From contig OZ038321.1 of assembly GCA_964035795.1 (NCBI GenBank), forward strand, positions 24,155,454 through 24,219,453: 64,000 bases of DNA, read 5' to 3'. Positions 25,690 through 44,927 of the stretch are shown here, one piece after another. Within the stretch, counting starts at the first letter, position 1. Each line of letters begins with the position of its first letter. The stretch comes from Pterobdella sp. o SKG-2022. Lineage: Eukaryota > Annelida > Clitellata > Hirudinida > Piscicolidae. Both the position numbers and the translations under genes were made by a program. A model generated the notes under the pieces. It had not been told where the DNA came from. It did no database searches and worked only from the letters and a program-made list of their open reading frames with translations.

Positions 25690-28600
25690 CATCCCTCATT
25701 CAACAATACAAAACCAGTTCATATATGCAGCGTGATTTCAACCAAAAAAAACAATGAAAGTCTCGGCTTCTCATTTGCACATTTCTTCAAACAAAAATTA
25801 TAGCAAACAAAACTTCAATATGAGACACTGAGACCGCTTTTCATACATTTCTCAACATTCCACAACCGCACGAAACACTAGTCTTGTTTTTCATATTTAA
25901 AATTCTTAGTCTAACTATTTTCGAATTGCTCATAGTTTACAATTTGTTTAAGCATTTGTAACCAGTTTTTTGTTTTGGTGCTTTACATATTGAATTGCAT
26001 TGAATAAATTATGACGTCAATAATAATTTGAGTGAAAAATTGAGAAGAAACTGTGTTTATTAGAAACTTTTCCATTTATCGATAGTTGTCAAACTTTTTC
26101 ATAAAATTTTGGTTTTGAGCAGCTCGCAAGTAATAAATAAAAATAATTTTTTAGAATTTTTCATTTGTTTGTATACTTCAAGAAAATTTCAAAAAAAATT
26201 TTTTGGGTTTCAAATAAATAAATGATTTAGATCAAAATGTGTTAAATTCTCAATTCCCATTGTTTGTTGAAGTTTTTAGAAAATTTGAGTGTAAAAAATA
26301 ACTCTCTCTTTTACGAGGAGTGAACGTCAAATGGGTCTATTGTGAAGAGCAAATAACCGATTAAGTTTCATTAACTGATTCGGCTCACAAACTCCAAAGG
26401 AGTGGCTCTTGAAAAAACTCATAAATGTTTCATTGAAAATAAACTCATTCAAATTTTTTTATTATTTCCTAAAAACTCATGAATTAGGCATTTTCTTCAT
26501 AGTTTTAAAAGTTTTTTGAGAAAAATAAAGGGCATCATGCAAGCAAAAGCGTGCTTTAAAACGGGATGGTGCAACTTAACGGCTTTAAAATGCATTTTTG
26601 ACGAACTTCAATAAAAAAGTTTTTCACAAACATGATAACTGGAAAATATAATCTGAGAAACCACAAAAAATATATGATGAAACCTCAATAAAATTTCCAA
26701 ACTTATTCATCAAATTCGGCACCGAAAAAGATTATATCACAAAATAAAATTTGAAAACAAACTCAAAAAAATAATTTTTCAAAAAAAAATTCTACAAAAT
26801 CAACAAAAATCTATAAAAAACTGCAAATCGTTTGAGATTTTTTGAATAGAGATCCACAAAACAACTAGAAATAATTATAAATAAGAGGCTCATTTGTTGG
26901 TGCAACGGCCAGTGTACACTCATAAATCAATAATCCCGCACCAAATTTGCTGCCGTACACATTTTCCATTTTTTTGTTATTTTTTCATCAAATTTTAAAA
27001 TTGAAATATATTTTTATTTTTCTATCATTGAGAATTTAAATATTTAAATTAGCTTCAAACGAATCTATGGGTGGTATAAAAAGTTATTTTAGATTCAAAC
27101 ACTGTCAGATTATCCCCCACTTCAAATTCATGATAAAGAACCAGTAGGAATACTCATCAATTGAAAATCTGATAAAATATTTCTAGCCCGTAATTGGCAG
27201 TATTTCTTTGCTATATTAAACCCACATCTTCCACCACAACCCGCTTTTTTATTGCGCTACTCGGAGTGCAGTCTATCTGAAGTCAAATGAGAGCATTTGA
27301 AATTGAAAAAATTTATTGAAAAATTAAGTAGAAAAATTGGCTGAATAAATTTAATAAATACGTTATTGAAGGATTTATAGGAGAGTTCATTGAGAGATAA
27401 AGACTTGCTTGAAACCTGTATTTGCAATGCATGGTTGAGCTAATGCGAAACACTCGATCTTCGCGGGTGGTATAATTAACTTAAAATTACATTAATTATA
27501 TCGAAAGTATCGAAATAAATTGAATCGATAAAACGAGTTTTCCACATATCATTTTTAATTAGAAACATTTTTTTTAATAATTTTTTTATATATTTTGATT
27601 ATTTTTTTAGTTTTTACACCTGAATTCAATGCAGACTGCAAAACGCTTTCGGCCTCTGAGCACTTTTCATTGAAAACGGAAAAAAGTTTTTTTCAAGAGA
27701 TATTTATGAGAAAATTATTCAAGCTTTCTAGTGCGTTCATGGTCTCAACGTTTGAATGGAAAGGTTTTCAAAAAAAATGATCCAAAGTTTGAACGAAATA
27801 ATAAAAAATAATTTGAAACTTTATATGGCAGAAATTATAATATTTTAAAATAAAATAACTTTTAAATAAAATAGAGGAATAATAAATACCAGAAATTGAG
27901 AGTTATAAAAGTAAATTGAAGTCCTTAGACTTCATCAGTTCTCAAGAAGTATAAAGCACCCCTCCCATTTAAGAAAGCTTGGTGTGAAGGGTCTTTTGAA
28001 ACTTTTATGAGCCATTTTGAAAATGGGGTTAAAGTTTGAGACCCAATGGTCAGAAATTATTCATGTTTTAATAGGTTTTGTTTTAAATTATTTTTTTATG
28101 TTGAAGATAGATAAAAACTGCGTGAAAGTGACATTAAAATTTTTACAACAATGAGTTTGAAAAAAAGCAAAACTTTTATAGAATTTTTCAGTCTAATTTA
28201 TTTGGTAATGAAAATTTAAATTCTTCGAAGTAAAATTTCAAAAAGTGATTTTAGAAAAATCGAAAAATGCAGAGTTCGGACCAGTTGACAAGGTTGATGT
28301 GGAATGATGGATAGGAGAAGGTCAAACGATGGTGCAAGATTGTAATGACACGCACTTGAAACTTGGACTTCAAAATTTTTGGAAGAACTCGTATGAGAAC
28401 TTTATTGGATATTTTTAGAACTGTTTATTTTTATGGTTTTTTTTTGCTTTGAATTTATATTTTATTTAGTTTAGTTACGCCAAAATTGTTCCAATTCGAC
28501 AGCGTAAATAGATAAGCTTAAAATGTGGTTTAAATACTCGTTGCGGAAATATTTTGCTTAGAACAAAAATTATAAAATATAAATAAAAAAAACTAAAAAT

Positions 28601-31600
28601 AATAAAAAAGCAATAACGCAAAATCTTGATAAGAGGGTTGATAAATCAAAGAGTTGTTTTTAAAATTATTCCCAAGCAGTAAACATAAATGGTGAAAGTT
28701 TATATAATAAATACCACTACTTTTTATCTGATGTTTGACTTGCAAAAACTATAGATTTTTTAACATTGACAACTATGACTATTCAAAAAAATCTTTCAAA
28801 ATTAATCAAAAACTTCAATTTTAATCAAAAACCTTGATATCACAACCTGCCCATGGTATAGTTATGCAATGAAAACAAACTAAACAAAATTTGATTTTTA
28901 TTTTTCTTTTATTTTTATTTTATTTCCTTTTTAACTTCTGCATTTGATCCAACATGTTTCAACCTTGTACAACAAAAAGCTCAAAACACATGTTACTCAG
29001 TTATCACGCACTTTTCAAAAAATTATTCACATGCCATTGAAAGCTCAAAGTTATTATTAACTATACTTATAGGTATATTTATAAATTAAACTACTTTCAA
29101 ATAATTTTTTATATAGCAACCTCAAAACTATGAAAGAAAAGACACCAATTTTAAAATTTAATTTTAATTAGCAAAGGATAATGAGATTGAGATGTAATTA
29201 TTAATATTTGTGCTTTGTCTTTTCTCTAACTAATTATTGAAAGTTAATTTTTCTTTTACAAAACAAACTCAGCAGTCAATCAAATGCATAACCACAGCTC
29301 AACTGACTCCACCAACATGCTAGGGCTTTTTTCTCAAGCTCTATGAAGTTTTGTAACATTAATTCTCTTTTGGCTTTTAAGGTTTGGTGAATATTTGAAT
29401 AAACTAATTTCCAGCTATATGATTGTTTAAATTTGTTTTTAGTCAACAGCCGTCTCAAAACTTTGAAAAGTTGAGTTCCATTCTTGGGAATATTGAACAA
29501 AAATAATACTTAGAAGTTATTTATGACTCGAAATTATAAATGAATAAACTTCAATAAATTGAAGAATAAAATCTTTGTTGGCTCTAAGAAAATTTTTTTT
29601 AGAAAAATAAGTTTCAATAGCATTAAAGGCAGCCATAAATTATCACCTTACTTTCAATCAATATTAATGCAGTTTTTCTTATTTCCGTTCTAATCAAGTA
29701 TTACTTCCGCATACTTTGTATTACACCTTGAAAATCATTCGTGCTTTTTTTCTCTTTGAAATTTAAAAGCTTAATTACTGCTTCACATCTGTCTGAAATT
29801 TCATTTGCCTGGTGATGATATTCGATAGGGTTTATCCTTGAAAATACTTTTCGAATGTTGGAAGAAAGATACTCAATAGTTTTAACTTTGGATTATTAGG
29901 CTTTTTTCGCTTCATTTTGTGTGCAATATCATATTCATAAAGTACAAAAATAAATCACTGATATGCATTACATCATAGTATATTAAGTATAATCAATGGT
30001 TGTTCCATTGGTTCAATGCAAGATTATATTTATTTCGTATAAAGCTAGAGAAAAACAATATTCTGCTTAGTGGATGCAGGATTTGTATCTGCATGCGTTT
30101 GCACATATAAATGAAAAATCAAAAAATCAATAGAGTAGCAAAAATCTGATTGATGTTTTGACTTGGCAAACATCTCCGTTTGAGAAGAATAATCGATGAA
30201 GGAAACATTGAAAAACTGGATGCCATTTGTTAATACAATAAAAAGCTTCTCTATCTTATTATCTGTTTTAAACATAAGAATCCACAAATGTTTTAAAGTT
30301 ATGATTAAAAACGAATTCCAAGTAATCTTTGGGGGATGTTTCGAGATCTTTTGGAGCTTCAAGGAATTACAAAACTTAAAAGTAAATTTTTTCGATGATG
30401 TTTGTGATGAGCATCCATGAAACCTTTGTGCAAACTGAAAAATGAATATTTGATGAGAGTTCGAAAAAATTTCAAAATTTTTTTTATTTCAAATTGAAAA
30501 TGATTTTGAACTTTTCCAGAAAATTAAATAAAATTTCATTTTTTATAGACAAAACTTATGAAACTCATAAAGACATGCTAAAAAACTGGCTGATGCATGT
30601 TAACTCACAAAGTTTCGTATCTAAATACATAATTGGAATTAAATGAAGTTATTTGAAAACGCATATTTTATTTAGAGATTAATAAATGCGTTTGTTATGA
30701 AGCGATTAAGTTTAGCATTCTTCATGTCAAAAAAAGAAAATGAAGAATTTGACGATCAAATAAATATTTTATAAAATTTTTATTTATTTTACGATATTAT
30801 CATATTTTTTAATCTTTTCTTTCATACATTTGTTCATTTATCAAATATTGATCAAATTGACAAGAATGTATAAACTGAACGAAATGCGTACATTTTTATT
30901 TATTAGCTGTATAAAAAACCCAAAAAAACTTCAGTAGTAGATAAAAGTTGTGAAAATATGAAAGAAATTTAATTGAAAACAAGATAATAAATTAAAAAGA
31001 GTTTTTCTAAGAAATATTTGTATTGAAACCACAGTAAACAAGAAGCGTGGAAACCGAAGACCTAGTTACTATTGTTTTGTGTGTGAAAGCATTTTAAGGC
31101 TTCTAAACGTTTTTTGGCGTTCACATATTCATTCATTCAAATATTTAATTTATTTATTTTGTTTTTTTTTTCAATTTTCATTTTTTCCGTTTCAAACGTC
31201 AAAATTTACATTATATTCATCAATTTTTATGGAAAAAAATATATCAAAAAAATATTTATTCTTGAAATAAAAAAAACTTTCCATAAATTGGTCAGCACGT
31301 GATTTATTTGAAACTTTTTAATAGTTTTTTTCTTAAAAAAAATGTATCAACATTTTTGTCTTTCAGCAAAAACATTTGAAATAAGCAAAGTGGTTTTTAC
31401 ACTTGTTAAGCGAAAATGAAACGCGCCAAGAAGTTCCGCACTTTTCAACATAACAAACTCACATACCTCATGAAGTTCAACAAAATTACATAAAATAAAA
31501 CTCAGTTTCATAAACTTCATTTCAACTCATATATGAAAAGCACCAATCTACATAAAACTTAATTAACTATTAAGTAAATGAACGGATCCTATTTACACAC

Positions 31601-33980
31601 CAAATCAAGCGAAACACAAAAAATTTAAATGAAAATTACTCACGTTGATTAGTACTATTGAGTATTGTACACCGATGTAGTTTGCGCCAAAGCTTGGGGA
31701 TATTGCATCAAAGCTACACTGAAATAGAATCGAAAAGCATCTATGAAATACTAGTTGTTGGATTTTGTAGCTATCAAGTTGTTGTGATGATGTTGGAGAT
31801 GGTTAAGTAACATGACTTTTTTCTTTTTCGTTTTCTCGCTTCTAATTCACCTTTAGGAAGTTCAATTTATTTCATTAAAATTCCATATTTTTTGCCATTT
31901 TGTTTTTTTACGGTATTTTTATTAATTTCTTAGTTGATTTACGAGTTTTGAAATACTTTCAAATTTTAGAAACTTTTATAGATTAATTTTAAATTTTAAG
32001 ACTATTTGAATGATAAAAATTTTGAAAATTACACATTTTCATAAGTTTGGTTCATTCAAAACAAAAGCTCCGTAAAACGACTAGAAAACTACACAAAGTA
32101 AATCTGCTATCAGGTTGCTCCTAATAGCGGATTGGGTTGCGCAATTGATACCTTTTAATAACTGTGCCTATTATGATAACAGATGAAACTTATTTTCAAA
32201 AATTGAAAAATTAGAAGTTACAGAGTGATGTCAAAAATATTTAGAAAAAATATTTTTTAATGAAAAACAAAATTAAATATGAAAATGAGAAAATCTTTCC
32301 AAGCTGAACCAATAAAAACAAATTGAATACTTGTACAAGAGAGCATCTAATATAACATCTCAAATATGAAGCATCAATCAAACGGCCCTCATACATCACC
32401 TCTCAAGCGCTCATACGTGCCACATTATTGGAATAACTTCTCGTAATTGCGATTTACAACAAAAACCTCCCTCTATCTTTATCTTATGGCGATTCTGACA
32501 ATCATCTTCATAGATTTACTAATACTACTACTACTCATTTAAACGCTATTGATAATAGTTACTACTAATACTACTACTACTAATAATCTTCATCTTTCTT
32601 CTGTTTCTTTTTCACCATTTTCCCTCGTCATCGTTATCAAACGCCTACTCAAGTATTGAGTCAAAACTACATTCCACACACGTTAAATATCATACATTCT
32701 ATTATTAGGCTACTTTCATATAACCAGTAAATCCTTACACGTTTTAAAATTCATTTGCTAATTAAAAACATCAGCAGTTGAACGTATGCTAAGTTTTGAA
32801 TGTGTGCAAATAATCAATGCTGTACAATGGCTTTATAGTTAAAATAAGGGCAAAATGGTTTAATTAAACTGCAAATAGTATTGTAGAAAGCTCAATTGAG
32901 GCTTATAAAGTTTGAAAAATCATTTGAAACTTTTGTACAATTTATGTCAGATGATAAAATTTTACTGGTAATATTAGTTGAAATTGAAAAACTTTCTACT
33001 GATCTATTGGTCATACTTTTTTTCTCTTATAGATATTCGACACTCAATAAACTTTCCATAAGTCATAAAATCTACCTACAAATGAAGCTTGGCAATATGA
33101 AAATAGTCCTTATAGACGCATGCATATAAATCAAACAGAACTCATTGCAAATAAATTCACTTCTTTAAACAATATTTAAGCCGCTTTGATGTGCCATTGA
33201 TCTGTATTGCCACATCAGGTTTGAAGGTGTGTTAAAAAACAAATACATAAAAGGTTTTATTGCTTGATTTTTCATGGAAGTCCTCATTAATATTACTATT
33301 ATTATTTCGTTTATTGTCTCGGCTATAAAAAATGAAAAATTAGACTATCAGCTTGAAAATTATCGGTATAGTTTCCATTATATACGTTTAAAAATAATTA
33401 AAATAACATTGATACACGGAAGTTCAAATGACATGGAGTATACAAACTAGCGAAAACCTAAAAAGTGATCAAAATAAAAACCTTTTGTGCCATTATCAAA
33501 AACATTGATACGATAGAGTCAAAACTGGAAATAGATATTTCGCCATTAAAACTATCCCGAAAGTAGGCTTCATTCGAGTTTTATCATCTTGATCTATGAC
33601 TTTTATTACTATTGTTATTATTACTATTATATTGTTGTTTTTTTTCGTATACATAAAGTTATTTTTGTTGTTATAAATTTAATTTTGTCATAAATTCATA
33701 ATAATTTATTTCTCTTGTTATCTTTATTAAATTAAATTATTTTCGATATTGTCTTTCAATCCTTTTATTATTTTTCTTAACTTTGTTTATCAACAAACGT
33801 TTTTCGTATGTAATATTTATACTATTTTCATAAGTTCAAATTATTATTATTATTATTGTTTTTTATTATTTTTGTTTATTATTATTTTTAAAAAATAATT
33901 TTTTTTCCATTTATTTATATACTTTACTATCAAATTCTCTTCATAACAATCAGCATCGAAACTTATTTATTGTATAATAT
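25690..33980. other. Gene-poor AT-rich region, central part
   Basis: No complete gene is seen. Local features are a simple ACT/TAC-rich stretch at 32519-32590 and an ATT-rich stretch at 33838-33900. A short ATG-initiated minus frame at 26876-26977 reads YGSKFGAGLLIYECTLAVAP. The candidate exon at 31644-31718 is listed separately. Confidence 0.4.
31644..31718 (-). CDS. Orphan candidate exon, 75 nt
   Basis: On the minus strand a CAG acceptor precedes 75 nt that are open in phase 0 (CSFDAISPSFGANYIGVQYS, then IVLIN) and end at a consensus donor GTGAGT. Spliced to the acceptor at 16441 it would join the potassium-channel exon in frame, giving an alternative N-terminus across a 15-kb intron. That link is inference only. 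Confidence 0.3.
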
Positions 33981-34430
33981 AGGGTTTTTCAATTCAATTC
34001 AAAATCTTTGCAATTGACTTCCAAATATTGGCAATTGTGCACAAAATCATAGCATTTTATTACTAACTTTTTTCAATTGATTACCAAATTTCAAAAAAAA
34101 ATGAATTTAAGAAAAATTAAGTTTGAATATTCAACAAATTTTGTAAAAATTTTATTTTAAAATTTTAAAAATTGCAATAAAAAAAACCGAAAATATTTTT
34201 TTGAGGTAGGTTGAGCTTTTCTTTGACAAGAACCGTGTTTTTAGTAAAGGGTTTTTCAATTCAATTCAAAATCTTCGCAATTGCCTACCAAATTTTTGCA
34301 ACTGACTTCCAAATCTTTGCATTTGCACAAAATCATTGCATTTGCTTACAAAATTTTTGCAATTGATTACCAAATTTCAAAAAAAATTAATTAAAAATAA
34401 ATTAAGTTTAATTATTTAAAAAATAATGGA
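33981..34430. repeat. MITE-like repeat, copy A
   Basis: Two direct modules begin AGGGTTTTTCAATTCAATTC (33981 and 34249). They contain short periodic motifs such as TTGCAATTGCCTACCAAATT and CAAATCTTTGCATTTGC. The same modules form the palindrome at 59233-59660. Confidence 0.75.
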
Positions 34431-35239
34431 AATATTGTATAACACTATTCTCAACTCGCTCATATCATGTTATTTATTGGTTTTAAGTGCTAGCTTCCAA
34501 CGTGCTTTGTTATTTTTAGTGAAAACTATAACAAGTATGAAACTATCAGCATTAAGCTAGACAGAACCCTACTTTTGAATTTATAAATAACGAATAAAGA
34601 TATTTTGTTCAAATGTGCAAAAAAACTTCTGATCTTGATATTAAAAACAGCTTGGAAATTATCTTCAAAAAAATTAAATTCTAAACGGCAACTGACATAT
34701 ATATTTTTCTAATTAATGAAACTTACTTTGATAAAAATTAAAAACACTAAATTATACTAAAAAAATACTGAGAGTTTTGCCTTGAAAAATATTTTACTTT
34801 AATGTTTAACAAAGATCTACTAAACTTTTCAAAATCTTATTAAATGTTTCGATGAAACAAGTATCTAATAGATATAGAGATATGATAAAGTTAATAAAAC
34901 TAGTATCATAAAAATTTTATATCGTTAAAATCAACAAAAACTTATAGATTTTAACATAATTGATACATTTCATTTTTATATATAAAATTTTTCTAACATC
35001 TAAAGCGAAAATTTTAACTGTGATAACTATCCTACTTGGATATTTGTTTGAGTTGTGAACCACAACAACAAAAATATATCAAAACAGAAAAACTAGAATT
35101 TGTCAAAAAAAAAGAAAAAACAACAAAGATTACATAAAATGCTGAACATGTAAAAAATAGACATACAAAAGCCTGTCTTAGACGGTTTTTAACTGAGAAA
35201 TGTATAAGGTTTTCAATGAAATTTCAAAAAGAATAAATA

Positions 35240-40298
<5,059 letters not shown>

Positions 40299-43200
40299 TT
40301 AAGTGAAACGTGTCGGTAAACTGATTAAAGACCCTTGGTTTTTTGGTCTTTTCAGTATAGAGGAGGAAAAAAAGCTTCCTTCCTCTCTATTGATGGTGTT
40401 GTTCATGCTATGGTTCAAACTGTATCTAGATTGTTGTAGGGCAGGATCGTTTGTAGTGGTGATAATTGGGTGGTTGTGAGAGGTGAGGGCTGTGTTTGAA
40501 GTTGTGTTGTGGATGTTAGGAATGCTTTTACTGAAAACTTTATGCGGCAACTTGGATTGTTTTTGGTTGGAAATTTTCAATGTATTTGCGCCTTTATCTG
40601 GAAAGTCTTCTGAAAAAATGTTTGCGAAAGTAATTTTTACTATTTACTTTGATTTCATAGGTAAAAATTATTTTAAAAATTTTCATTTGATGTATAATGT
40701 CAGAAAAAATAATGAAATGAAGACGTCTCTAGAAATTTACTATATTATTTTTATCACATCCTATTTAAATTTGCCGTTTTAAATTTTAGCTTAAACAAAC
40801 AGAATAAAAATTTCCTATGAGAAAAATTTTTAAAATTAATATGAAAAAATTTAAGTTGGATAAATTTTCAAGCACCATTATAATAAACTAAAACTAAAGA
40901 AAATATATGAACACTTTAATCACTTAGCTTACAATAAAAATTAAAAGTAAAACTTAATTTTCTTATTTTCAACGTCATAAAAGATCATCAGATCAAATTA
41001 CGAGACCAAACTGATGAAAAAATACACGATGAAAAATAAAGCAAAAAATTATATAAACTTTTTTCAGAATACAAAGCTATTTAATAGATAAAAATATACG
41101 ACTACAAAACTTCTTAATAGACGGCAAAAGGGCGGGTAGCATAAAACTACCATACAAATACCGTCTAGATGTAGCAAAAGAGAGACGGCTCTAAGCGTTT
41201 TCTGAGCTTCTCTCACTATGACATCATCCGATGATGAATAATCCAGAAGTTGTGCTGTGGGTTCTTGAGATTGCTTTTTCACTATTCTTTGTGTCAGAGT
41301 GTCCACCACAAACTTCAAATTATTAATCGTTGGTTGAAAGTTGAATGATAACACAGTCAACAAAAAATATCAATTTTTTAATGGTTTGTCAAAGAAATTA
41401 AGATAACTTTATAAAAATATTTTAGGTTTTGTTGAAAATATAAAAATGTCATTTCGAAGTTCGAGACCAGACTAAGCATAGTCGTTAAAATCAAACTTTT
41501 TCTACTTTTGTTAATTTTGTATAATGAACTTTCGGTTCAATTAGTTTAAACCAGTAAACTTATTTTAAGGTAAAGTCAACTGAAATTAAAACTATAATAT
41601 TCGTTGTATAACCTATTTTTTATACCTAATCATCAAATAGCTAGATAAACTTAAAAAATGAGAATTTTTCAACATGAATTTTGGCAAACCTTTGCAAACG
41701 CTAAGAGTTTTTGGGTGGCGTTTTGATGGATTTGTCTCCCAACTTGAGCTCGTTTTGCTTCGAAATGATTTGCTGTGGCTTCTTCTGTCGTCACGTGATC
41801 TCCCAGCATTTCCTTCCGTGTTTTATGATGGATTAAATTTATATTATAAAAAAATCTATTTAATTCAGTATTATTCAAGATATTTATGGGCTCTAATAGC
41901 TACTATTCATTTTTATAACTAAAGTGCTTTTTTGATCTGAACTCAATCAATTAGTTTCCCACTTCTTTTGAAAAAAAGTGTGAATTTTTGGTTTGGAAAA
42001 GTGTGAAAAATGATGGTGATTGGATGTATAATGGATAATTAATACAAGGCACCGATGGTTTTAAATGATGGATGCTTGCACAAATAGGCAGTATGTTTTC
42101 TAATGAGTTTTTTTGAATAGTGTTATATAAGCTAGTGTTTGGTGTGTTTTCAAATATCAAAGAACAAAATACTAATTTTCAATTTCTTTCAACACTAACC
42201 TGAAGTTTTCTTTTATCGTCCTCCAGCTTGGCAATAACAACTTCATAATCGTTTTGGCTTTCTATGGCCGCCTTTTTGAATTCTTCAGCCAATCTCACCT
42301 ACTCATTGTTTGATTGGTAAAGGAATTTATATGTTTATATTGAATGGAATATGAAATCGATACTTTGTTTTGTAAAAGCTTCAGTTCTTCTTTCAAATCG
42401 TGGTTTTCCTGAAGTTTTTCAAAATGAATTTAGGGGAACTTCGAATATAAAATAATTAATTCTGTAGCACTTTCATACGTTTTTATATCTTGTGAGTTCT
42501 CTCTCCACAGCTTTCAACATTAGTTCATTTTTACCCATTATTTCCTATCAAAAAAAAATATAATATAAAATCACGCTTAATTTTTCTCTAGTTGAACCCA
42601 AGAATTAAGTAATCTCAAAAGGAAATAATGGTAACCTGTATATTGGCATCATTAAAAGCGGCTTTTGGACTTTTTTTTGCTTCCTGATACCTCTGAGAGT
42701 TATAAATTTTGATGTCTTGATCAATCTTTTTATGTACAATAAATAAAATATCCTAGTTAGCATGGAAATATTATATTCACAGCTGTGTTTGAAAATAGTC
42801 TTGAATTGTTATCTTTGTCATGAATTTATACGGAAAAAATAATAATTTATTTGATATTTTCTGTTTTAGATGTGAAAAAGACAAAACTGACGGTGTGTTT
42901 TTGATCTTCACTGAACATCTCTTTCACTTTCCTCACGAACTCTGAATATTTTTAATATGAAGTTATACTATAAGTAACTGTTTTGATTAATATCGAAACT
43001 TATCTATTAAATAAATCAATTAAGATAATTGAATTAATTCACACCATCAATAGCCTACCCCCATAAGGAACGGTGGCATCTTCATCAATATCTAATGAAG
43101 CCTTCAATTTTTCTTCATTCTCCTCATCTATTTCCATGCCCAGAAACTCTAAAGACTAATTTAATTATTCTCCCATGATAATCAAAAAATAATCTGTTAA

Positions 43201-44927
43201 AAATTTTTTTAAATTTTCTCACTTGAGAAAACAATTTACATTATTATAAATTCAGTGATTCTTCACAAATTTCACGCATTTGAAACAAAACATAAATAAA
43301 AAATAACAAGGGGAATAAAACTTATTTGTTTCTCACCTGCTTTAATCGTTTGACTTTCAACCTGACATTGGGGTCTATAGAATAAACTTCTCCTTCACTG
43401 ACATCATTTTGTGACGTATGTTTGTTATGAAGTTTTTGTCGAGAAAAACTTCTGGTAGTTCCATTTTTCGATAAAAAGTCTAATTTTGAGTTTGAAACAT
43501 TTCATAAATAGTAAACTCGAATTGAAAATTTTATGAATATTGAGTGAGGTTAAAACAAGAATGATTGATAATGATGAGATACATAACACTTGTATATTAG
43601 CATGAAAATAATAATACAAGTATATGTCATGAAGTTATTTCAAGTATTAAAAAACCAATGAAAAGAAACATTAGTGAAACCTTCGGAGTCCACCACACTG
43701 GAAGCGTTTGAAAAAGCATATAAGTCGCAGAGGTCTTTGTAGTCTCGTCTGATAAAACATTCGTTAGCATAGCAACAATAATGACTTCAATTCGCTACGA
43801 CAATTGTTGTACGAAGAAACCAAGTCTCGTTGGTTAATACCATTTTTAGACTCAAAATTCTCAAAAATATTTTCTTTAAAACAGAGTAAATTAATTTTAA
43901 AATTTTCACCTATATAACATAATATGCACCCGAAAACTGAAATAAACTATTTAAAATGAGTTTTAAGAACTGGCTTTTTCAGTTGTAACATTATAACAAA
44001 CAAAAGATAATTTTAGTTTGTTGGATTGTTTGTATTAGTATACGTTCAATATGATAAAAAAAAGAAAAAAGAATTTTCAATACATTACAATATTCAATAA
44101 AATTTCACCTGGCTTTTTCGTCTCTGAGGATTTTCAGTTGCACAAAGCCTTCTTCAGAAGCTTCAGTCAGTATTTTGATGGCTCTTTTGAGTGGAACATT
44201 GATCGTATTTATAATAAAACTATTTTTATTAATTTAAAGTTGAAACTTGAAATTCTAAAAATTGTAAATGGCGCCTGTTTTAAACATTTCGCAGTATTTA
44301 AAACATTTTTTCAATGTTGGTGTATTAATTTGATACCGTTCTTTTGTGATATTGAGAAAATTTTTCCCATTGACACTAGCAATCTGGTCTCCTTTCTTGA
44401 GTCTTCCTTTGAAGTGGCGATGTTTAGTTTTCGAATTCCAAATCATTAATATTTCAAAAACGTTGAATCACAATGATATACATAAATAAACTTTCAAACA
44501 AGGCTTTTGAAAATCATTTAAACTATAAATATGCAATGGAAAAAGATAGAAAATAATTTAACCATCAAGGGAAGCCAGTCCATCTGGCATGATTGACTTG
44601 ACAAAAATTCCTGGTACATCAAATGAATCTTTTTTGTCTTCTCCACCAATTAAAAATATACCTTTGTAAAGAAAGTTTTTGTCTATTTCCAAGATTTGTT
44701 CTTAATTTTAAATATTATTGAAAAAATTGATTCATAACTCAAAGTTGCAAACTTATTAATTTTATATGTTTTTTTTAATTCTTCACCTAATCCTTTGTCC
44801 ATAACATTGAAGCTCACAGTTTTATATTCTCTCTCTTCTGTTAATCTGTGTTTAATGAATCTATTTTATAAAAATGAATTTTCAGCATAAACAAATTTTT
44901 CATTCTATTGTCAACTCACTTGCTCAT
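40299..44927 (-). CDS. STXBP4: Syntaxin-binding protein 4 (Synip)-like PDZ protein
   Basis: Sixteen exons on the minus strand: 44927-44920, 44845-44787, 44661-44563, 44406-44337, 44183-44109, 43748-43681, 43479-43337, 43155-43059, 42941-42892, 42725-42636, 42544-42479, 42408-42364, 42298-42200, 41812-41690, 41312-41162 and 40609-40299. The sum is 1554 nt, 517 aa. A PDZ domain (about 10-98) has the ligand loop GLGIFL and GRLKKGDQIASVNGK. A helical EF-hand-like block (about 165-220: VRLKVKRLKQSLEFLGMEID) matches the region after the PDZ in human STXBP4. Coiled coil follows (about 235-385), including VRLAEEFKK and YEVVIAKLEDDKRKLQ. The tail is Asn/Thr/Ser-rich. Mammalian STXBP4 binds syntaxin-4 and controls GLUT4 vesicle fusion. 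The C-terminal WW domain of that protein is not present here. The first coding exon is 8 nt. Confidence 0.8.

Noticed and set aside
30045..30420. Open frames on both strands (105 and 74 codons)
   Set aside because: No domain, splice context or composition change supports either; this is expected by chance in AT-rich DNA.
40483..40782. 99-codon open frame on the + strand
   Set aside because: It overlaps the last coding exon of the STXBP4-like gene on the other strand and is its shadow.
44051..44449. 132-codon open frame on the + strand
   Set aside because: It lies opposite the PDZ-encoding exons of the STXBP4-like gene, which have splice sites and homology.
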